A stretch of DNA of 44,199 nucleotides from JAAYCI01 sp964367945 (GCA_964367945.1 CAYIZZ010000005.1:1-44199), one strand, 5' to 3'; numbered from the stretch's first letter, positions 8,195-17,034 are shown. Notes: generated by a model not told the origin, from the sequence alone. Program-made: numbers and translations.

Positions 8195-9943
8195 CTATCG
8201 TTTTTTCTTACTATTTCTGGTTTTGTCACTTATTTGCACTGTAAACGGAACATTCCCATCTTTTTCCACAGGCAATCGCCAACTATCCACAACTTGCCCA
8301 TTTTTCCCATGTGCACTGCTTTGTCTTCTTGTAGTTCTTCGTCTTTGTTTTCTTTGCGTGCTTCTTTTTGCCGGTTTATTTTGCCTTGGTGGTGCTTTCT
8401 TCGCACGCCTTCTTACTGCAAATGTGGGTTTTCCTTGTTTATGCCGTTTCACACCAAAGATTACCACCGCAGCATATCCACCCACCACCATCAACACCAG
8501 CACCAGTAGCACCATGAAATATGTAGAGCTAAAAAAGTCCTCTACCCTATTTATAGCATATACCGTACTGTTTCGTTCCACTGATTTTTCTGTTTTCAAA
8601 GGAATGCTTCCGATTTCTTGCTCACCGATGGACAGCTCTATGCTACCCACCACTTCGCCTTCCTCTATCGGCGCTTCTATATACTGTGGCAATGTATAGC
8701 TTCGTTTTACTATCTCTTCTCCCACGTCTTGATGTAAAACAACCCTCACATCGCCTGTCGGTAATAACTTGAGTGTATCCTGACCCATCGCATGCTCCAC
8801 CGGCACTTCTGTCACCGCCAGTGAAGTGTCTATCACTCCGTCTACATAAAGGTTATTAAACGCCCAGTCATACAGCGCCGCTGTCTCGTACAAAGCCGGC
8901 CTTTCCGGTGCAGGCTCTTCCTCTGTACCTTGTGTAGGCGCAATCAAATCCGCCTCATATGGGCTGTTCATCACCACACATATATAGCTTTCGCCGCCCT
9001 TGCTTGCCTTGGAAGCAAAATTTTGCCATTCGCCCAAGCTACCTGTTTTTCCTGCTACAATATACTCTCCTATACCATAAAACGCTTGGTAATAAGGGCT
9101 GCTTGGCACCACCAGCCTGTTTGTTGCATGAACATAATATGAGCTTGTGTGCTTTTCATGTGCGGCAATCTCAAACGCATCTTCCCTGGCCATCTCCACC
9201 AGTGTTTCATTATCCATAAACGCACGTGTGATGATGGTCATATCCCTTGCTGTGGTACGGTTATCTTCCGACATTCCCGTCACGTCTACAAAATATGTGT
9301 TTTCACACCCTAGGCTGTCCGCCCTGGTGTTCATCATATACATGAAGTTCACCATACTACCGGTACTGACATAATCCGCCAATATCATGGCCGCCTCGTT
9401 TGCACTGGGCAGCAGTGCCGCATAAAAAAGCTCACGCAGGCTAAGTGTTTCGCCTTGACGTATGTCTGCATGTGATGGCTCGCCCACTGTTGCACGATAG
9501 TTCACCATTATGTCATACACCCATGTAGCATCGGTGGTATCCACCATGGTAGTGTCTAGGTCCCAGCCAAACTTTTCCACCTGCTCCATGGCGAGAAGCA
9601 CTGTCATCATCTTCACAAGGCTACCTGGCACCAAAACAGCATCGGCGTTTTTCTCGCTTACAAACAATCCTGTTTCTTCGTTTATCATGCACCACGCTTC
9701 AGCCATCGGCGTATACTCAGGCTTATAAAGACCTTCACCTGAAGGTGCCAGCACGCTTTCTTCTGTAGGCTCTGCTTGGCTATCGGGCATACTGCTATCA
9801 GGCACACTGCTAGCGCTACTGTCCTCTTGTTGCGAGTCAGATACAGACGACGCCGATATCATCGCAGGACTCATCACCATCACCATCACTATCACTACAG
9901 CCGTAATACGCAGCCATATGCCATACCTTTGGACTTGTGCCAT
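8195..9943 (-). CDS. D-alanyl-D-alanine carboxypeptidase (DacA-type) with basic C-terminal tail
   Basis: Trims the terminal D-Ala from peptidoglycan stem peptides outside the membrane. The N-terminal hydrophobic helix (about 11-30) is a signal or anchor, followed by a Ser/Pro/Glu-rich linker. The three active-site motifs are S108-L-V-K111, S180-A-N182 and K299-T-G301. After the PBP5 C-terminal domain comes a transmembrane helix (about 475-497) and then an 85-residue tail very rich in Arg and Lys (about 498-582, for example RKQRRRTTRR). That tail is longer than I expect for the family and by topology may be cytoplasmic. It is preceded by plsC (60 bases). Confidence 0.93.
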   Translation of the reverse strand: MAQVQRYGIWLRITAVVIVMVMVMSPAMISASSVSDSQQEDSSASSVPDSSMPDSQAEPTEESVLAPSGEGLYKPEYTPMAEAWCMINEETGLFVSEKNADAVLVPGSLVKMMTVLLAMEQVEKFGWDLDTTMVDTTDATWVYDIMVNYRATVGEPSHADIRQGETLSLRELFYAALLPSANEAAMILADYVSTGSMVNFMYMMNTRADSLGCENTYFVDVTGMSEDNRTTARDMTIITRAFMDNETLVEMAREDAFEIAAHEKHTSSYYVHATNRLVVPSSPYYQAFYGIGEYIVAGKTGSLGEWQNFASKASKGGESYICVVMNSPYEADLIAPTQGTEEEPAPERPALYETAALYDWAFNNLYVDGVIDTSLAVTEVPVEHAMGQDTLKLLPTGDVRVVLHQDVGEEIVKRSYTLPQYIEAPIEEGEVVGSIELSIGEQEIGSIPLKTEKSVERNSTVYAINRVEDFFSSTYFMVLLVLVLMVVGGYAAVVIFGVKRHKQGKPTFAVRRRAKKAPPRQNKPAKRSTQRKQRRRTTRRQSSAHGKNGQVVDSWRLPVEKDGNVPFTVQISDKTRNSKKKR

Positions 9944-10003
9944 GAGTGTGTGCCTTCTTTCCGGTTAATATTATATCTGTATGTTTTTACACAAATTATA
10001 GTT

Positions 10004-10726
10004 TCATTCTTCTTTTGTGCCGTCTTTTTCTGCCTTTATCATTTGTTCCAGCAGTTTCGGAAGTTCCCTTTGCTGGGCTTTATCCAGGTTTTTTGTTTCA
10101 ACACGTGGCAATATCACCATGCGCACATCTGACTTTTGCAGGCGAAAACCGTTGCCCTCAAGGCCTTTGTAGCTACCGTCTATCACCACAGGCACCACAG
10201 ACACTCCTGCTTTTAAGGCTATACGTACCGCGCCGCCTTGAAACTTTGTCATTTCATCTGATTTCGAGCGTGTACCTTCGGGAAACACCACCATCGAGCG
10301 TCCGTTTTCCACTGTTTCTTGTGCTTTGCGCAGGGCTTCCATTCCACTTCTGGCGTCATCTCTTTCCACAAACACACAACCCAAAAGACGCATGCAATAC
10401 CCAAGCAGTGGTACTTTGCCAAGTTCTCTTTTCGCCAAAATAGGCGGTGGTGGCCATATCTCTGCCAACACGATGGGTATATCAAGATAGCTTTGATGGT
10501 TTGCCACATATACCACTGTCTCGTCCGGTGCAGGCAAGTTCTCCTTTCCTTCCACCGTCACATATGTTTTAACATTACGCAGTAATTTCCCGGCCCATAC
10601 AGCCACTTCTTTGTCAATAATGGCACGATACTCGGCCTCACTTTTGTTTTTTGCCATCCAAATACGTGGTATACGACAAATCATATACGCAAAAAACCAC
10701 AAAATCCATCCTATTGTCCTAAGCAT
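10004..10726 (-). CDS. plsC: 1-acyl-sn-glycerol-3-phosphate acyltransferase
   Basis: Adds the second acyl chain to lysophosphatidic acid to make phosphatidic acid at the membrane. The 240-residue length is typical. The catalytic NHxxxxD motif is NHQSYLD (76-82), and the substrate-binding FPEGTRS is at 148-154. The KRELGKVPLLGYCMRLLG block between them is also characteristic. The N-terminal hydrophobic stretch (about 4-20) anchors it. GGAG lies before the ATG at 10726. It sits between the MATE gene (45 bases upstream) and dacA, within the 6712-13020 unit. Confidence 0.96.
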   Translation of the reverse strand: MLRTIGWILWFFAYMICRIPRIWMAKNKSEAEYRAIIDKEVAVWAGKLLRNVKTYVTVEGKENLPAPDETVVYVANHQSYLDIPIVLAEIWPPPPILAKRELGKVPLLGYCMRLLGCVFVERDDARSGMEALRKAQETVENGRSMVVFPEGTRSKSDEMTKFQGGAVRIALKAGVSVVPVVIDGSYKGLEGNGFRLQKSDVRMVILPRVETKNLDKAQQRELPKLLEQMIKAEKDGTKEE

Positions 10727-10771
10727 ACTTATCTCCTTCTATAAAACCTTTCACTACATAAGCATTACTGC

Positions 10772-12130
10772 TTATCGTGTAACATTTCGCAGCCAAACTC
10801 CCTTTTTATACCTCATCAGGGCCAACGGCATTTTCACGATTTCGTCCGACATTATGATGATATATATCACCTCTATCGGCCAATGGAGGATAAACGCTGC
10901 CACAGCGCTAACCAAAATACTAAATCCCCACATACATACTGTATCTAAAAACAAACCAAATCGTGTATCACCACCGCCACGAAAAACCCCAACTATCATG
11001 GTGGCGTTAAACGTCTGAAGCAACACATACCCCGCCAAGACAAAAAGCAAAAACGAAAGATAGCCGTTTGCCAGCTCTGAAAGCTGCATGACTGATAAAA
11101 TCACCGGACGAATGATAACTATCAGCAGTCCACCGCATGCGCCTGCCATCATGGCCAAGCGTATCATGCGCTTTGCATACAGCTTTGCGGTATCCATGTC
11201 GCCTTTTCCCAAAGCTTTGCCTATCATTATAGCTGTGGCGTTTGCCACACCAAAACTTACCACTGTAGCCAGCTGACGTGTCACGTTACCTACGCTGTTT
11301 GCCGCTACTGCCGCCTCGCCCAAATGCCCTATAATCACAGCATTTGTAGCCACTGCCAGCGACCATACCAGCTCGTTTATCATGGTTGGCATGGCATATC
11401 TCATAAAATCTTGCATCAACACGCCATGTTTTGCGAAAAAGTCTTTTAAGCGTATACGCACTACCTTGTTTTTGCGCATGTATATGCTTACTATAATCAA
11501 TTCCACTATACGTGCCAAAGTGGTTCCTACGGCAGCGCCTGCGATGCCCATTTCAGGCATGCCAAGCAATCCAAAAATAAACACAGCGTTAAAGCCTATG
11601 TTCACAAAAAGTGAAACCGAATAGACTAATGTAGAAATAATAACTTTTTCTACACTGCGCAATATAGTGAGATACACACTGGTGAATGCCACTATCAAAT
11701 AACTTGGCGCAACCAGTCGCAAATATCGTGCACCCTCGGCGATCAATGCTTCTTCCGGCGTGAAAATTCGCATTAAATATTCTGGAAACAGCACTGCACT
11801 CGCTGCAAATATCAGCGCCACGCTCAAGCTGATGCGCAGGGATATGGCAATAACTTTTTCTATGGTTCGTGTGTCGCCTTTACCCCAGTACTGCGCGGTG
11901 AGCACCGACGCACCCGATGATAGGCCAAAAAACACCAGCATCATTACAAACTGCACTTGACCTGCCAAAGATGCCGCCGAAAGTGCTGTTTGTCCAACCA
12001 TGCCCAGCATCACCACGTCAGCGCTTTGCACACCCACATTTATCAGGTTTTGAACCGCCATTGGAATAACCAAAGCTGCCACGGTTTTAGTAAATTGTTT
12101 TCTCTCTGTTCTCTCTGTCAACGCGGACAT
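10772..12130 (-). CDS. MATE-family multidrug/cation antiporter
   Basis: A 452-residue integral membrane protein with about 12 hydrophobic segments in two repeats. It starts with the MATE-typical KTVAALVIPMAVQNLINVGVQSADVVMLG and includes GASVLTAQYWGKGD and the second-half GVANATAIMIGKALGKGD. It exports drugs or metabolites using an ion gradient, and the substrate cannot be read from sequence. The ATG at 12130 has only a weak GAGAG upstream. A TGA directly upstream rules out extension. Translation may be coupled to a short upstream frame (12118-12171). Confidence 0.95.
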   Translation of the reverse strand: MSALTERTERKQFTKTVAALVIPMAVQNLINVGVQSADVVMLGMVGQTALSAASLAGQVQFVMMLVFFGLSSGASVLTAQYWGKGDTRTIEKVIAISLRISLSVALIFAASAVLFPEYLMRIFTPEEALIAEGARYLRLVAPSYLIVAFTSVYLTILRSVEKVIISTLVYSVSLFVNIGFNAVFIFGLLGMPEMGIAGAAVGTTLARIVELIIVSIYMRKNKVVRIRLKDFFAKHGVLMQDFMRYAMPTMINELVWSLAVATNAVIIGHLGEAAVAANSVGNVTRQLATVVSFGVANATAIMIGKALGKGDMDTAKLYAKRMIRLAMMAGACGGLLIVIIRPVILSVMQLSELANGYLSFLLFVLAGYVLLQTFNATMIVGVFRGGGDTRFGLFLDTVCMWGFSILVSAVAAFILHWPIEVIYIIIMSDEIVKMPLALMRYKKGVWLRNVTR

Positions 12131-12171
12131 ATGTCATCGCTCTCGTTTGTCTGCAAGCGTCCGACAAACAA
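12118..12171 (-). CDS. Possible 17-codon leader ORF overlapping the MATE start
   Basis: On the minus strand GGAGG (12184-12180) lies eight bases before a TTG at 12171. The frame runs 17 codons (M F V G R L Q T N E S D D I C P R) to a TGA at 12120-12118, overlapping the MATE ATG in another frame. A 12-bp hairpin (12140-12151 with 12163-12174, two G-U pairs) covers the leader start. The MATE start has no good ribosome site of its own, so translational coupling or attenuation is plausible. It could also be a chance frame. Confidence 0.35.
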   Translation of the reverse strand: MFVGRLQTNESDDICPR

Positions 12172-12228
12172 AAGCTCTGCCTCCTTTTTCCTCCGACCTT
12201 GCTGCCGGGCCTTATGTTTTAGTTTATA

Positions 12229-13020
12229 TCATGTTTTACTTTGTAGAATACTTGCCATTTCCGCAAGGTTTTCATGCACGCTGTTTGGCTTTATATCACT
12301 TCGCTCTAAGTCGCTTTGTTTTGTTTCGCCACTAAGCACCAACGCTGTTTGCACTCCGGCCTTGCCCAGTGCAATATCGGTATAAAGACGGTCGCCCACC
12401 ATGCATAAATCTCTCACATCCAGCCCTGCTTTTTTGGCTGCTGCCTTTGCAATATATTCGTTTGGCTTTCCCACTATGGTATTTGGCATGCGTCCTACAC
12501 ACGCATTTACCAGCGCAATAATTCCGCCCACATCCGGTATCATCCCGCCGGGTACCGGACAGTTAAAATCAGGATGGGTAGCAATATACGGCACCCCACT
12601 GCGCACTGCGTCACACAGCATTGTAAGCTTTTGATAGTTTATGTCTGTGTCAAAACCCAGTACCACTGCCTTGGGGCTTTCTGCATCTGTCACATATCCT
12701 GCTGTACGAAATAACTCATGCAAGCTTTCTGTGCCTATCACAAGTATCTCTTTTTCGCAAAAATGTTCTTGCATATATAACAATGTCGCCTCGCCCGAGG
12801 TAAACATATCCTCTTCTTTTGCAACAATGTCCCACTTGCTTAATTTTTTTATATATTCTTTTGCACTTTTTGAAGAGTTGTTTGTCAAAAACATGTATCT
12901 GATATTTTTTTCTTTACAAACAGATAAAAATTCTTTTGCTCCGGGAAGTAGTTCATCACCTAGATAAAACGTTCCGTCCATGTCAAGCAAAAACATCTTC
13001 ACACCACAAAATGGGCTCAT
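12229..13020 (-). CDS. HAD-superfamily subfamily IIA hydrolase (NagD-like)
   Basis: A 263-residue phosphatase of the NagD/4-nitrophenylphosphatase type, dephosphorylating small cytoplasmic metabolites. Motif I is LLDMDGTFYLGD with D13 and D15. Motif II is LTNNSS (45-50). The C2 cap follows (about 80-180, with VVLGFDTDINYQKL and ATHPDFNCPVPGG), then GKPNEYI and motif IV MVGDRLYTDIALG. AAGGAG lies six bases before the ATG at 13020, which supports this start over the internal Met9. It is the first gene of the unit ending at pncB, with its promoter in the divergent gap. The physiological substrate is unknown. Confidence 0.92.
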   Translation of the reverse strand: MSPFCGVKMFLLDMDGTFYLGDELLPGAKEFLSVCKEKNIRYMFLTNNSSKSAKEYIKKLSKWDIVAKEEDMFTSGEATLLYMQEHFCEKEILVIGTESLHELFRTAGYVTDAESPKAVVLGFDTDINYQKLTMLCDAVRSGVPYIATHPDFNCPVPGGMIPDVGGIIALVNACVGRMPNTIVGKPNEYIAKAAAKKAGLDVRDLCMVGDRLYTDIALGKAGVQTALVLSGETKQSDLERSDIKPNSVHENLAEMASILQSKT

Positions 13021-13083
13021 TCTCGGCTCCTTTTACATCATCTTTATATACATATGGGCATAATACACCACTATGACATATAC

Positions 13084-13112
13084 ATTCTACCAGTTTTGTC
13101 CGTCTTGCACAA
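13084..13112 (-). promoter_or_regulatory. Promoter of the HAD-MATE-plsC-dacA-pncB unit
   Basis: On the minus strand TTGTGC (13112-13107), 17 bases, TAGAAT (13089-13084). It overlaps a divergent plus-strand promoter, so the two directions may compete. Confidence 0.6.
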
Positions 13113-13124
13113 CCATTATAAAAT
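13096..13124 (+). promoter_or_regulatory. Candidate promoter of the GT2 glycosyltransferase gene
   Basis: TTGTCC (13096-13101), 17 bases, TAAAAT (13119-13124). An alternative overlapping pair is TTGCAC (13105-13110) and TACAAT (13129-13134), 18 bases apart. Either would give a short leader before the start at 13168. Confidence 0.5.
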
Positions 13125-13167
13125 AAGGTACAATATACACACCATTTTCTGAAAAGAGGGATGTAGC

Positions 13168-14163
13168 CTGCAAGTAAGTATTGTTTTACCCAATTTAAAC
13201 GGAGCCGGCTGGCTTTCGGGATGTATTGAAAGCCTTTATGCTCAAACATTTAAAGATTTCGAGATCATTGTGGTGGACAACGCCTCCACCGACGAAAGCC
13301 TTGATGCCGCACGCAACTATGCAAAAAACGAAAACTTCACCTTGGTGGAAAACAAAACAAACACCGGGTTTTCTGCCGCTGTAAACGTGGGTATTCGTAT
13401 GGCAAAAGCACCCTATGTGCTTTTATTCAACAACGACGCTTTCGCAAAGCCCGATATGCTAGGGCAACTTTTGCATACCATGCAGTCGGACGAGCGCATT
13501 TTTGCGGCTCAGGCGCTGATGCTAAGCCACAACCACGCCGGTAAGGTGGACGATGCCGGCGATTTTGTCACGCTGTTCGGATGGGCATTCCAGCGTGGAA
13601 ACTCTCTGTCCGCCGAAAAATATACATCGCATACACGTATTTTTTCCGCTTGTGGCGGTGCGGCAATGTACCGCAAAAGCATCCTAGATGAAATCGGTCT
13701 GTTTGAGGAACATTTTTTCGCATATCTTGAAGATGTGGACATCGGCTGGCGTGCAAACATAAACGGCTATAAAAACATTCTTTGCACTTCTGCTGTGTGC
13801 ACCCACATAGGCGGCGCAACATTTGGCGGTGCGGCCGGTGCACGATATAACGACTTCAAAAGTATCCAAAGCGGCCGAAACAGCCTTCTTTTACCATATA
13901 AAAACATGCCTTTGTTAATGCTTTTAATAAACTTTCCTTTTTTATTGGTAGGATATTTATTTAAAACGTTTGTCTTTCATATGCGAGGGTTCGGAAAACC
14001 ATGGCAAAAAGGGATGAAGGAAGCATTTTCACTGCTGGGTAAAATCCAAAAACCGCCGTTTCATTTCAGCAACATACCACACTATTTATGGATACAAGGT
14101 AGCCTAATTGTAGGCACACTGCTATTTATAATATGGAGGGTGCGGCGTTTATTTTTGCGCTAG
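13168..14163 (+). CDS. Glycosyltransferase family 2 (rhamnosyltransferase-like), apparent CTG start
   Basis: Membrane-associated GT2 that transfers a sugar from a nucleotide donor to a glycan or lipid. The first GTG in the frame (13270) would cut off the first beta-strand of the GT-A fold. The frame is open upstream and encodes QVSIVLPNLNGAGWLSGCIE, an ideal GT2 N-terminus, with CTG at 13168 eight bases after GAGG (13156-13159). Counting from CTG gives 331 residues: VVDNASTDES (35-44), LLFNNDAF with the NND metal site (88-90), and EEHFFAYLEDVDIGWR further on. C-terminal hydrophobic segments lie near residues 250-270 and 305-325. An ATG at 13161 is followed at once by TAG, so a small frameshift is the alternative to CTG initiation. 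Confidence 0.88.
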   Translation: MQVSIVLPNLNGAGWLSGCIESLYAQTFKDFEIIVVDNASTDESLDAARNYAKNENFTLVENKTNTGFSAAVNVGIRMAKAPYVLLFNNDAFAKPDMLGQLLHTMQSDERIFAAQALMLSHNHAGKVDDAGDFVTLFGWAFQRGNSLSAEKYTSHTRIFSACGGAAMYRKSILDEIGLFEEHFFAYLEDVDIGWRANINGYKNILCTSAVCTHIGGATFGGAAGARYNDFKSIQSGRNSLLLPYKNMPLLMLLINFPFLLVGYLFKTFVFHMRGFGKPWQKGMKEAFSLLGKIQKPPFHFSNIPHYLWIQGSLIVGTLLFIIWRVRRLFLR

Positions 14164-14183
14164 GCTTTCACATATGCTATACT
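14155..14183 (+). promoter_or_regulatory. lysS promoter
   Basis: TTGCGC (14155-14160), 17 bases, TATACT (14178-14183) with a TGC extended -10. The -35 overlaps the last codons of the glycosyltransferase gene. The leader is about 30 bases, too short for a T-box. Confidence 0.65.
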
Positions 14184-14220
14184 ATAAAAAGAAATACTGC
14201 ACAATTACCGGGAGGATAAT

Positions 14221-15801
14221 ATGGACAAAAACCAAACCAATATGCAGAACACTGAATCTGCTACCATAGAGGATTTACAGGCACAAGAAAAAGAATACCA
14301 AGAACAAGTGGCGGTGCGCCGTGATAAGCTGAAAGAGCTTCAAGATGCCGGCAAAAATCCATACGAGCAAAACACATGGCCACAAGATGCTTTTGCCGCC
14401 GATATCAAAGCAGAATACGCCGATATCGCTGCCGAAGAAAGCACAGGCCGTATGGTGTGTATGGCAGGCCGCATGATGTCAAAACGTGTGATGGGCAAGG
14501 CCAGTTTTGCCGATTTACGCGATACCACCGGAAATATCCAGCTGTATGTTCGCCGTGACGGCATTGGCGAGGATGACTATAAAGACTTTAAGCGCTTTGA
14601 TATCGGTGATATCATCGGCGTAAAGGGCGAAGTATTCCGCACAAAAATGGGCGAAATCTCCGTAAAGGCCGAAACTGTGGTTTTGCTAAGCAAAAGCTTG
14701 CTTCCGCTTCCTGAAAAGTGGCATGGCCTTCGCGACCAAGAAATGCGCTATCGTCAGCGCTATCTTGATCTTATCGTGAACCCTGATGTGAAAAAGACTT
14801 TCCGCATGCGTAGCGCCATCATCAGCGAAATGCGTAGATATTTTGATGATCTTGGCTTTATGGAAGTGGAAACACCTATCCTACAAGTGCAGGCAGGTGG
14901 CGCTTCGGCAAGACCGTTTGACACCCATCACAACACACTAAACCTTGAAATGCATTTGCGTATTTCGCTGGAGCTTTACCTAAAGCGCCTTATCGTGGGC
15001 GGGTTTGACCGTGTATACGAAATAGGCCGCAATTTCCGCAACGAAGGCATGGATAAAAGCCATAACCCCGAGTTTACCATGGTTGAGCTGTATCAGGCAT
15101 ACACCGACTACAATGGCATGATGGACTTGTGCGAAGATATGATGCGTACAGTAGGCCGAAAAGTACTGGGTGGTGATGCCAAAGTGCAGTTTGGCGATGT
15201 GATGATAGACCTGGAAAAACCATTCGATAGGTTCACTATGCGCGAGCTGGTGAAGATTCACTCAGGCGTGGATTTTGACGATGTGGCCGACGATGCCGCC
15301 GCCAAAAAGCTAGCTGATGAGCGCAACATCGAGTATGAACCTCACCACAAAAAAGGCGATATACTGAATCTTTTCTATGAAGAGTATTGCGAAGATAAGT
15401 TAGTACAGCCTACATTTGTAAGTGGCCATCCGGTAGAAATTTCTCCGCTGGCGAAAAAAGATCCCGAAAACCCGGGATACACACTGCGATTCGAGCTGTT
15501 TATTGCAGGGCATGAATATGCCAATGCTTTCACCGAGCTTAATGATCCCATCGACCAACGCTCTAGGTTTGAGTATCAAGAATACTTAAAACAACAAGGT
15601 GACGAAGAAGCTGCCGGCATAGACGAAGATTTCCTCACTGCACTTGAATACGGTATGCCTCCCACAGGTGGCATAGGCATTGGTATAGACCGATTTGTAA
15701 TGCTACTGTGCGGCGAGACTTCTATCCGCGACGTGCTTTTATTCCCCACCATGAAACCACTGGGCACCAAAAAATCCACCGATGATGACACAAAAGAATA
15801 A
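14221..15801 (+). CDS. lysS: Lysyl-tRNA synthetase, class II
   Basis: Charges tRNA-Lys with lysine in the cytoplasm. The 526 residues are slightly longer than usual (about 490-500), owing to an N-terminal stretch of about 25 residues rich in Gln/Glu. The order is an N-terminal OB fold for anticodon binding (about 80-180, with GRMMSKRVMGKASFADL), then the class II core. In the core, motif 1 lies near FFDDLGFMEVETPIL-like residues 200-230, motif 2 is RNEGMDKSHNPEFT (from about 274), and motif 3 is GGIGIGIDRFVML (from about 482). GGGAGG precedes the ATG. ruvX follows 16 bases later and is likely co-transcribed. Confidence 0.97.
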   Translation: MDKNQTNMQNTESATIEDLQAQEKEYQEQVAVRRDKLKELQDAGKNPYEQNTWPQDAFAADIKAEYADIAAEESTGRMVCMAGRMMSKRVMGKASFADLRDTTGNIQLYVRRDGIGEDDYKDFKRFDIGDIIGVKGEVFRTKMGEISVKAETVVLLSKSLLPLPEKWHGLRDQEMRYRQRYLDLIVNPDVKKTFRMRSAIISEMRRYFDDLGFMEVETPILQVQAGGASARPFDTHHNTLNLEMHLRISLELYLKRLIVGGFDRVYEIGRNFRNEGMDKSHNPEFTMVELYQAYTDYNGMMDLCEDMMRTVGRKVLGGDAKVQFGDVMIDLEKPFDRFTMRELVKIHSGVDFDDVADDAAAKKLADERNIEYEPHHKKGDILNLFYEEYCEDKLVQPTFVSGHPVEISPLAKKDPENPGYTLRFELFIAGHEYANAFTELNDPIDQRSRFEYQEYLKQQGDEEAAGIDEDFLTALEYGMPPTGGIGIGIDRFVMLLCGETSIRDVLLFPTMKPLGTKKSTDDDTKE

Positions 15802-15817
15802 TAATTAGGAGCTATAG

Positions 15818-16249
15818 ATGAAAATAATGGCAGTAGATTACGGCGATGCTCGCACAGGGCTGGCCGTGTGTGACCGCACCGAGACTTTGGCAAGTCCGGT
15901 AGGTATGATAACCGAGCGTAGCATGGCCAAAGTGGCCGAGCAGATAATATACGCCAGCCGTGAATTTGATGTCGGCATGGTGGTACTGGGTCTGCCCCTA
16001 AACATGGACGGCACCGAAGGAAAACGCGCCCAAAAAACTCGTAAGCTTGGTAGCATTTTAGAAAAAATCCTTGAAATACCTTTAGTATACTGTGACGAGC
16101 GCAGTACCACAAAAAGCGCCGAAAACATGTTATCCGAAGCCGGTGTGTACGGTAAAAAACGTAAAGAAGAGCTGGACGCTGCAGCGGCAGCCATCATTCT
16201 TGAAACTTATCTTTTGCGCCGTCGTAACCAGCCACTTGCCAAACTGTAA
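15818..16249 (+). CDS. ruvX: RuvX/YqgF-family putative Holliday junction resolvase
   Basis: A 143-residue RNase H-fold protein of the YqgF family, linked to Holliday junction resolution and, in some bacteria, 16S rRNA 5' processing. Visible motifs are the N-terminal MAVDYGDARTGLAVCD with the first catalytic aspartate, VVLGLPLNMDGTEG, VYCDERSTTKSAE with the central acidic residues, and the C-terminal ELDAAAAAIILETYL. It follows lysS closely, with AGGAG before the ATG. In many Firmicutes it lies near alaS, so pairing with lysS is a local arrangement. Confidence 0.93.
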   Translation: MKIMAVDYGDARTGLAVCDRTETLASPVGMITERSMAKVAEQIIYASREFDVGMVVLGLPLNMDGTEGKRAQKTRKLGSILEKILEIPLVYCDERSTTKSAENMLSEAGVYGKKRKEELDAAAAAIILETYLLRRRNQPLAKL

Positions 16250-16265
16250 TAAACTTTATTAAAAC

Positions 16266-16313
16266 AAAAACTACCCTTTATTTGCTGAAAACTGCAAACC
16301 GTGGGTAGTTTTT
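16266..16313. terminator. Bidirectional intrinsic terminator
   Basis: An 11-bp stem (AAAAACTACCC at 16266-16276 with its complement at 16303-16313) with an inner TTTGC/GCAAA stem. It is flanked by A and T runs and ends both ruvX and the convergent LUD gene. Confidence 0.85.
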
Positions 16314-16368
16314 ATTTGTGTTTTTAAACTTTTAGTATAAATATTCACGAAATATACTATAAACCTGA

Positions 16369-17001
16369 TTAATATCCCAATTCTTCGTTCACCAAAATAA
16401 CCTTCAGGCGGTTCGGGTCACGTTGCCACTTTGTGATGGTTTCAGTGCAACACATTCTATGTTTTGAACGGCAATCTGAACATATCCCTGTAACAGCACA
16501 TGGAGTATCTAAGTTCAGCCTGCGGCCATTTGGTGGTGCCGCCACTTGTGCTACCCTAAGCTTTGCCGCAGGAATATCGGCAACTATTTTGTTGCGCCCC
16601 GCAACCACTATCACCTGTTTTGGCCCAAACGTCATAGCGGCCACACGGTTTCCATTGCCATCCACTTGATATATTTCACCATCCTGTGTTATGGCATTTG
16701 CCGAGGTGAAATAAACATCGGCAAAAAACGTCTGACGAAGTACTTCTTCCTTATCTGCACCAGGTGCATCCCTGTCAAGACATGTGTAGCGTCCACTACG
16801 CAGATGGTCAAGTACACCCGTCTCGCCCAGTGACACACTTCCACCAAACGCCACTGTTGCACCATCGCTCACCAAACTTTCCACCAGTGGCACCACTTCT
16901 TCTGCGCTATTCACCACAAAGGTTTCCATACCGTTTTTTGTCAAGTTTTCGCCTATACGCTCCAGAGATTTTCTATGCATAAAATCCATATGTTCGTTCA
17001 T
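16369..17001 (-). CDS. LUD-domain protein (LutC-like lactate utilisation family)
   Basis: A 210-residue single LUD domain. It has VAFGGSVSLGETGVLDHL (about 50-67), YFTSANAITQDGEIYQVDGNGNRV, FGPKQVIVVAGRNKIV, and a Cys-rich C-terminal segment TGICSDCRSKHRMCCTETI. This stand-alone clostridial form is common. LutC normally acts with LutA and LutB in lactate oxidation, but neither is here, so its role is uncertain. GGGGG lies five bases before the ATG. It is likely monocistronic, with its own extended -10 promoter and a terminator downstream. Confidence 0.9.
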   Translation of the reverse strand: MNEHMDFMHRKSLERIGENLTKNGMETFVVNSAEEVVPLVESLVSDGATVAFGGSVSLGETGVLDHLRSGRYTCLDRDAPGADKEEVLRQTFFADVYFTSANAITQDGEIYQVDGNGNRVAAMTFGPKQVIVVAGRNKIVADIPAAKLRVAQVAAPPNGRRLNLDTPCAVTGICSDCRSKHRMCCTETITKWQRDPNRLKVILVNEELGY

Positions 17002-17034
17002 TTCATCCCCCTTTTACATCAGTTTGATTTTTAC

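Noticed and set aside
12170..12228. Possible small SRP RNA or other ncRNA between the HAD and MATE genes
   Set aside because: The sequence has a GGCAGCAAGG-like stretch but lacks the conserved GGTCCGGAAGGAAGCAGC core and the matching stems.
14164..14220. T-box or lysine riboswitch before lysS
   Set aside because: The leader is only about 30 bases and lacks any T-box or L-box motif.
16369..17001. Lactate utilisation operon
   Set aside because: Only the LutC-like LUD gene is present; no lutA or lutB flanks it.
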